NCBI GenBank assembly: GCA_964528095.1
Contig: CAZGSG010000101.1
Span: 1 to 19,193 of the forward strand
Direction: 5' to 3'
DNA: 19,193 bases
From: CAZGSG01 sp964528095
Lineage (GTDB): Bacteria > Bacteroidota > Bacteroidia > Chitinophagales > Chitinophagaceae
The notes beneath the pieces were generated by a model. The model was not told the origin of the DNA and searched no databases. It saw nothing but the letters and a program-made list of their open reading frames with translations. This document shows positions 14,876 through 19,193 of this stretch, piece by piece. The position numbers and the translations under genes were made by a program. Each line of letters starts with the position of its first letter. Positions within the stretch are counted from its first letter, which is position 1.

Positions 14876-14980
14876 GGTTCAGGGTCCATAGTTTATAGTT
14901 CCCAGCTATCGTGTTCACTCCCAGGGCTTCATAAAATTATTAGCCGCTACTTTTGACCGCGGTAGCAGGAACCCTGAACC
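14876..14980. repeat. Inverted GGTTCAGGGT repeat in the gap before serC
   Basis: GGTTCAGGGT at 14876-14885 and ACCCTGAACC at 14971-14980 are perfect reverse complements. TTTATAGTTC follows the left arm at 14892-14901, as in the inverted repeat at 189-282. A small GCTAC/GTAGC hairpin lies inside (14946-14966). It appears to be a second copy of the same degenerate interspersed repeat. Confidence 0.5.
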
Positions 14981-15024
14981 TATGAACACCGAAGTTTGAA
15001 CCGGATTGGGGCTTGATTATTTCA

Positions 15025-15032
15025 TACATTTG
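15025..15032 (+). promoter_or_regulatory. -7 element of serC
   Basis: TACATTTG is a perfect TAnnTTTG match ending 26 nt before the serC ATG. A TTG at 15006-15008 lies 16 nt upstream as a possible weak -33 box. A second perfect match, TACTTTTG at 14948-14955, lies further upstream inside the repeat region. Confidence 0.5.
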
Positions 15033-15058
15033 CCGCTCATTATATTATTCATCGAATT

Positions 15059-16150
15059 ATGATCGAAACTGTGAAATCCGTGATCCATAATTTTAACGCG
15101 GGTCCCTCCATACTCCCTGGAAAAGTCTTTGAACAAGCCAGTCGTGCTATCCTTGATTTTAACGATACCGGGCTTTCCATTCTCGAGATCGGGCATCGTA
15201 CTCCTCTCTTTGAAGCTGTACTGAATGAAGCAATCAGCCTGGTAAAAGAACTGATGCAACTGGATGCGGATCATGAGGTATTATTCCTGCATGGCGGAGC
15301 TACCACGCAGTTCATGCAGATCCCTATGAACCTGTTGAATGAAAACGACAGCGCGGCTTATACCGAAACCGGTACATGGGCTGGTAAGGCGATCAAGGAA
15401 GCCAAGCTTTTTGGTCATGTAGAAATAGCCGGCTCCTCAAAAGACAGTAATTATACAAGTATACCGAAACATCTTTCGGTAGCGCCTACCGCAAGCTACC
15501 TGCATATTACCACCAATGAAACGATTGCTGGTACGCAATGGCATAGTTTACCTTACGATTGTGGGGTGCCGCTGGTGGCAGATATGAGCAGTGATATTCT
15601 GAGCAGGCAGCTTGATTTCAATAAGTTTGACCTGATCTATGCAGGTGCCCAGAAAAATATGGGGGCCGCTGGTGTAAACCTGGTTATTGTCAATAAGAAT
15701 ATACTCGGCAAGGTTCAACGGGTTATTCCATCCATACTCGACTATCGCAATCATATCAAAGAAGGCAGTATGATGAACACGCCTCCTGTATTCGCTATCT
15801 ATGTTTCCATGCTCACACTTCGCTGGTTGAAAGAGCAGGGTGGTGTTACTGCTATTGAAAAGATCAATGATGCAAAGGCCAAACTTTTTTATGATACATT
15901 GGACGCGTTGCCTGTTTTCAAGGGAGTAGTAGCCAAAGAAGACCGTAGCAAAATGAATGCGGTTTTCATCATGGAAGATCCAGGCCTGGAAAAAGAATTT
16001 GCAGATCGTTGCAAAGCGGAAGGCATGTATGGCGTAAAAGGGCATCGCAGTGTAGGCGGATTCCGCATTTCCATGTACAATGCACTGGCTTTGGAAAGTG
16101 TAGAAGTGATTACCGCGCTAATGAAAGATTTTGCGAATAAAAAAGGATAA
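15059..16150 (+). CDS. serC: Phosphoserine aminotransferase
   Basis: This 363-residue class-V aminotransferase has the SerC signature near the N-terminus, HNFNAGPSILP (10-20). The PLP-binding lysine is in YAGAQKNMGAAG (Lys199), the phosphate and cofactor region is HGGATTQFMQIPMNLL (78-93), and the C-terminal block is VKGHRSVGGFRISMYNALA. It transfers the amino group of glutamate to 3-phosphohydroxypyruvate, giving phosphoserine in cytoplasmic serine synthesis; the family can also serve in pyridoxal-phosphate synthesis. The ATG at 15059 fits the TACATTTG promoter box. The length is typical. DUF1015 follows after 54 nt on the same strand with no strong terminator between, so the two are probably co-transcribed. 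Confidence 0.95.
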   Translation: MIETVKSVIHNFNAGPSILPGKVFEQASRAILDFNDTGLSILEIGHRTPLFEAVLNEAISLVKELMQLDADHEVLFLHGGATTQFMQIPMNLLNENDSAAYTETGTWAGKAIKEAKLFGHVEIAGSSKDSNYTSIPKHLSVAPTASYLHITTNETIAGTQWHSLPYDCGVPLVADMSSDILSRQLDFNKFDLIYAGAQKNMGAAGVNLVIVNKNILGKVQRVIPSILDYRNHIKEGSMMNTPPVFAIYVSMLTLRWLKEQGGVTAIEKINDAKAKLFYDTLDALPVFKGVVAKEDRSKMNAVFIMEDPGLEKEFADRCKAEGMYGVKGHRSVGGFRISMYNALALESVEVITALMKDFANKKG

Positions 16151-16204
16151 TTCCTTTGCAGGAAAATATTTTTACTAATCCCCTATAACTATTACGATAA
16201 ATTA

Positions 16205-17425
16205 ATGGCACAGATCAGACCTTTTACAGCGCTAAGACCCAAGCCGGAATTGGCCGCTAAAGTAGCTTCAAGACCCTATGATGTATTGAACAGCGCCGAA
16301 GCAAAAGAAGAAGTAAAGAACAATCCCCTTTCATTCCTTCATATCACCAAAGCGGAAGTAGATCTGCCTGCCGATACAGACCCGCATAGCCAGGCCGTAT
16401 ATGATAAAGCAAAAGAAAATCTGCAGGCGGCTATCAGCAATGGCGAGTTGATCAATGAACAAAAACCCTGTTATTATATCTACCAATTGATCATGGATGG
16501 CAGGAGCCAGACAGGTCTTGTGTGTGTTTCTTCTGTAGCCGATTATTTTAATGATGTAATAAAAAAACATGAGTTTACACGGCCTGAAAAAGAAAAGGAC
16601 CGTATCGAACACATGAAGACGATAAGCGCGCAGACAGGAAATGTTTTCCTGGCTTATAACAATGTAACCGCGATCGACTCTATTATCTATCAATGGAAAA
16701 ATTCGCATACACCTACTTATGATTTTACCGCTGATGACAAGGTCCGTCATACGATATGGACAATAGATGATGATGACAGCATTGCAGCAATCACTTCCCT
16801 GTTCAATGAAAAAGTGCCTGCTACTTATATAGCAGATGGTCATCACCGGGCAGCATCCGCGGCCAAGGTAAGCAAGGCCTTGCCTGGCAATAAAAACGCA
16901 GATTATTTTCTTACCACCATATTTCCAGCCAGCGAATTGGCGATCATGGATTATAACCGGCTGGTAAAAGATCTGAATGGGCTGGATGAGGAAGATCTTA
17001 TCAGCGCGCTGCAGGATGATTTTATGATAACACAAAGCCCCGAGGCTGTAAAACCTGCCCATCCGCATGAATTCGGCATGTATTTGGCTAAACAATGGTA
17101 CATTCTTACATCCCGTAGAGATACCTATACAACTGATCCTATCGGGATACTGGATGTGACCATTCTTTCCAATAATGTGCTTGCAAAACTGCTTGGCATA
17201 AAAGACCAGCGCACCGACAAGCGGATTGATTTTGTAGGAGGAATAAGAGGCCTTAAAGAATTGGAAAAAAGGGTTGACAGCGGGGAAATGAAAGTGGCTT
17301 TTAGTTTATATCCTGTAACTATTCAGCAATTATTTGACATTGCGGATAGTGGAAATGTGATGCCGCCAAAAAGCACCTGGTTTGAGCCGAAACTGAGAGA
17401 TGGCCTGCTGACACACCAGCTATGA
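16205..17425 (+). CDS. DUF1015 family protein
   Basis: This 406-residue protein matches the DUF1015 family from start to end. The N-terminus is MAQIRPFTALRPKPELAAKV with RPYDVL (23-28). KHEFTRPEKEKDRIEHM lies at 121-137, and the most conserved motif, YIADGHHRAASA, at 208-219. There are no signal or membrane segments, so it is cytoplasmic. The family has no firmly assigned activity that I can cite. DUF1015 genes often stand beside serC or serA, which points to serine or phosphoserine metabolism. The DGHHR motif recalls the ParB/Srx superfamily, which includes the archaeal serine kinase SerK; this link is inference. Only a minor TTCCT/AGGAA hairpin (16151-16164) lies between serC and this gene. 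Confidence 0.9.
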   Translation: MAQIRPFTALRPKPELAAKVASRPYDVLNSAEAKEEVKNNPLSFLHITKAEVDLPADTDPHSQAVYDKAKENLQAAISNGELINEQKPCYYIYQLIMDGRSQTGLVCVSSVADYFNDVIKKHEFTRPEKEKDRIEHMKTISAQTGNVFLAYNNVTAIDSIIYQWKNSHTPTYDFTADDKVRHTIWTIDDDDSIAAITSLFNEKVPATYIADGHHRAASAAKVSKALPGNKNADYFLTTIFPASELAIMDYNRLVKDLNGLDEEDLISALQDDFMITQSPEAVKPAHPHEFGMYLAKQWYILTSRRDTYTTDPIGILDVTILSNNVLAKLLGIKDQRTDKRIDFVGGIRGLKELEKRVDSGEMKVAFSLYPVTIQQLFDIADSGNVMPPKSTWFEPKLRDGLLTHQL

Positions 17426-17495
17426 TGGTCTGAAAATATTGTTATTTTAATTCCCGGGTAGTTTTACAAACACCCTTTGTCATAATTTGCGAACT

Positions 17496-18512
17496 ATGAA
17501 GAAATATCTTTTGTTTATCCCTTTTCTTGCGTTGTCCATTGCTACGCTGGCGCAACCGGAAGATGTGAAAACGTTACATGAAACAGCCAGGAATTTTATG
17601 CGTTCCGGCGATTTCAATAATGCAGTACTGGTCCTCACCCGCGCCCTGCAACAGGATAAGAACAACCTGGAGATGCAGAAGGACCTGGCCATGAGTTATT
17701 ACCTGAAAAGAGATTATGCAAAAGCACTGGAAGGTGTGGAAGCGCTTGTAAACAGGGCCGATGCAGATGTGCAAACCTTTCAGATCGCTGGTAATGTATA
17801 CAAGGCACTGGAAGAAATAAAAGAATGTGATAAGCTTTATAAAAAAGGCCTGAAGAAATTCCCGAAAAGTGGTCCTCTTTATAGCGAATACGGAGAGTTA
17901 TTATGGGCGTCAAAAGATTTTTCTGCTGTGCAGCAATGGGAAAAAGGCATTCAAAATGATCCGGCTTACAGTGGCAATTATTATAATGCCGCTTTATATT
18001 ATTTCTATACAAAAGACAAAGTATGGAGCCTGGTGTATGGAGAAATTTTTGTGAACATGGAAAGCCTTTCACCAAGAGGCGCTTCGATGAAACAATTACT
18101 ATTGCAGGGCTATAAAGAAAAATTATTCGCGCAGCCTGATCTCATGCAGGGTGAAGAAAAAAATAAAAGTGAATTCGCCAAAGCATTTCTGCAAAATATG
18201 GCCAAACAGGCCACTGTAGCAAATAAGGGCATTTCTATCGAAACGCTCACCATGATCCGGAGCCGTTTTATCCTGGATTGGTATCAAACGAATGCTACAA
18301 AATTCCCTTTCCGCTTATTCGATTTTCAACGCCAGCTATTACAGGAAGGTATGTTTGAAGCCTATAATCAATGGCTTTTTGGTCCTGTAGATAACCTTGC
18401 GGCTTATGATAACTGGACAAAAACACATGCTGAAGATTATACCGCTTTCAATAATTTTCAAAAAAGCAGGATCTTTAAAATGCCTCCGGGCCAATATTAC
18501 CAGGTACTTTAA
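17496..18512 (+). CDS. Secreted tetratricopeptide-repeat protein
   Basis: From the ATG at 17496 the protein is 338 residues. It has a signal peptide (MKKYLLFIPFLALSIATLAQ, cleavage near residue 19-20) and then several helical TPR-like units over about 20-180. A clear one is HETARNFMRSGDFNNAVLVL (28-47), followed by units starting near MQKDLAMSYYLKRDYAKALE and AGNVYKALEEIKECDKLYKK. The C-terminal half has no motif that I recognise. TPR domains bind partner proteins; this one should act in the periplasm or at the envelope, partner unknown. A TTG nine nt upstream is in frame but weakens the signal peptide, so ATG is preferred. It is followed 21 nt later by a strong terminator. Confidence 0.82.
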   Translation: MKKYLLFIPFLALSIATLAQPEDVKTLHETARNFMRSGDFNNAVLVLTRALQQDKNNLEMQKDLAMSYYLKRDYAKALEGVEALVNRADADVQTFQIAGNVYKALEEIKECDKLYKKGLKKFPKSGPLYSEYGELLWASKDFSAVQQWEKGIQNDPAYSGNYYNAALYYFYTKDKVWSLVYGEIFVNMESLSPRGASMKQLLLQGYKEKLFAQPDLMQGEEKNKSEFAKAFLQNMAKQATVANKGISIETLTMIRSRFILDWYQTNATKFPFRLFDFQRQLLQEGMFEAYNQWLFGPVDNLAAYDNWTKTHAEDYTAFNNFQKSRIFKMPPGQYYQVL

Positions 18513-18533
18513 CCCAGGCAACAATGATATAGG

Positions 18534-18563
18534 GTCCCGCAGCAATTGCGGGACTTTTTTTTT
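18534..18563 (+). terminator. Intrinsic terminator of the TPR gene
   Basis: GTCCCGC at 18534-18540 pairs with GCGGGAC at 18548-18554 around a 7-nt loop and is followed by nine T residues (18555-18563). It is a classical Rho-independent terminator 21 nt after the stop codon. Confidence 0.92.
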
Positions 18564-18639
18564 GCATTGTTTTTACCTAATTTGTTGGTGCTATATCCCA
18601 CGTATTTGTCTCTTCGTGTACAGGTTAAATGGCTGATCG

Positions 18640-18677
18640 TTCCAAAGCCTGCCTTCTGGGCAGTAGGAGCTTTGGAA
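18640..18677 (+). promoter_or_regulatory. Compound stem-loop upstream of the acyl-CoA synthetase
   Basis: TTCCAAAGC (18640-18648) pairs perfectly with GCTTTGGAA (18669-18677). Inside it, CTGCC (18649-18653) pairs with GGCAG (18659-18663) around a 5-nt loop, leaving TAGGA as a one-sided bulge. There is no T-tract, so it is not an ordinary terminator. It lies 90 nt before the acyl-CoA synthetase start. It could be a leader structure or a small repeat; a perfect ATACCGGTAT palindrome at 18733-18742 lies between it and the gene. Confidence 0.45.
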
Positions 18678-18766
18678 TATTGGATTTTAACTATTAAACG
18701 TTGAACATAAGTGTTAATTTACATGTAGCGCCATACCGGTATTTCTCATTATTAATGCTTTGCTAT

Positions 18767-19193
18767 ATGACTGAACCGAAAAGATTATTCGATTGCATTG
18801 ACTATCACCTTGAACGTGAGCCGCTGGAAGTGATGCTGGCAGGCAAGGAAAGCGGGCAATGGAAAAAATATAGTACCCGCGAGGTTTCCGTAATCGTGAA
18901 TGATCTTAGCGCCGGTTTAATGAGCATGGGTATCAGCGCGAATGATATGACGGCAGAAGGGCGGGATAAAGTAGCCATCATCTGTAAGAACCGGCCTGAA
19001 TGGCTGATGGTAGACCTGGCCGTACAACAGATCGGTGCAATCCTTGTACCGGTATATCCAACGATCAATGTGAATGAACTTGAGTTTGTGCTCAAAGACG
19101 CGCAGGTACAAATAGTTTTTGCCAACGATGAAGACCTTTACCTGAAAGTCTTAAGCTTAAAAGAAAGACTGCCTCACCTAAAAGAGATCTTTA
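18767..19193 (+). CDS. Long-chain fatty acid-CoA ligase (AMP-forming), N-terminal fragment
   Basis: The first 142 codons are present and the gene runs off the right edge. The translation starts MTEPKRLFDCIDYHLEREP and continues with VAIICKNRPEWLMVDLAVQQ (about 73-92), then IGAILVPVYPTINVNELEFV. This is the typical N-terminal segment of the ANL adenylate-forming family, in particular FadD-type long-chain acyl-CoA synthetases, which activate fatty acids with ATP and CoA. The catalytic P-loop motifs lie beyond the window. There is no signal peptide, so it is cytoplasmic or peripheral to the membrane. The gene has its own leader region after the TPR terminator. The family is confident; chain-length preference is unknown. 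Confidence 0.87.
   Translation, partial: MTEPKRLFDCIDYHLEREPLEVMLAGKESGQWKKYSTREVSVIVNDLSAGLMSMGISANDMTAEGRDKVAIICKNRPEWLMVDLAVQQIGAILVPVYPTINVNELEFVLKDAQVQIVFANDEDLYLKVLSLKERLPHLKEIF

Noticed and set aside
17487..17495. TTG start three codons upstream of the TPR gene
   Set aside because: The ATG at 17496 gives a standard MKKYLL signal peptide; the TTG adds only three residues.

Overview
The window looks like a chromosomal segment from a member of the Bacteroidota, most likely Chitinophagaceae or a close relative. The evidence is the protein types (Bacteroidota-style SerC, DUF1015, TIGR00266/AIM24, a KorA start, a TetR-TolC-adaptor-RND operon), the near absence of Shine-Dalgarno sequences, and repeated matches to the Bacteroidota -7 promoter element TAnnTTTG 15-30 nt upstream of starts. 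I see no tRNA, rRNA, CRISPR array, insertion sequence or phage gene. The gene content is housekeeping and envelope functions.

Layout. The left edge (1-111, minus) holds the first 37 codons of a 2-oxoacid:ferredoxin oxidoreductase alpha subunit. A polysaccharide-deacetylase lipoprotein (370-1230, plus) converges on an AIM24/TIGR00266 protein (1401-2204, minus) across a perfect 18-bp bidirectional terminator. A secreted two-domain M16 metalloprotease (2331-5189, plus) follows. It converges on a multidrug-efflux operon across a 485-nt gap holding three strong hairpin terminators. The operon (minus, 12612 down to 5675) reads tetR, tolC, adaptor, RND pump; the tetR, tolC and adaptor genes are separated by only 1 and 3 nt. 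Its promoter is clear: a TTTG-N19-TAGTTTTG pair whose -33 box and spacer lie inside a perfect 11-bp inverted repeat, which is the best candidate for the TetR operator.

Divergent from the efflux operon is a DUF502 membrane protein (12850-13479). It is followed by a 421-nt intergenic region with a striking array of CGAA-type motifs spaced every 11 bp, in two arms of opposite orientation around a small palindrome at about 13704. Next are a secreted S1/P1-nuclease/zinc phospholipase C-like protein (13901-14857), serC (15059-16150), a DUF1015 gene (16205-17425), a secreted TPR protein (17496-18512) with a good terminator, and the first 142 codons of an acyl-CoA synthetase (18767 to the edge) preceded by a compound stem-loop.

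Functional links visible in the sequence are the efflux operon with its own repressor, and serC with DUF1015, which probably belong to serine metabolism. The most unusual signal is the 11-bp-periodic bipartite array at about 13613-13817. Lesser ones are an identical 13-mer just behind three stop codons, degenerate inverted GGTTC/TTTATAGTT repeats in two gaps, and the stacked terminators.
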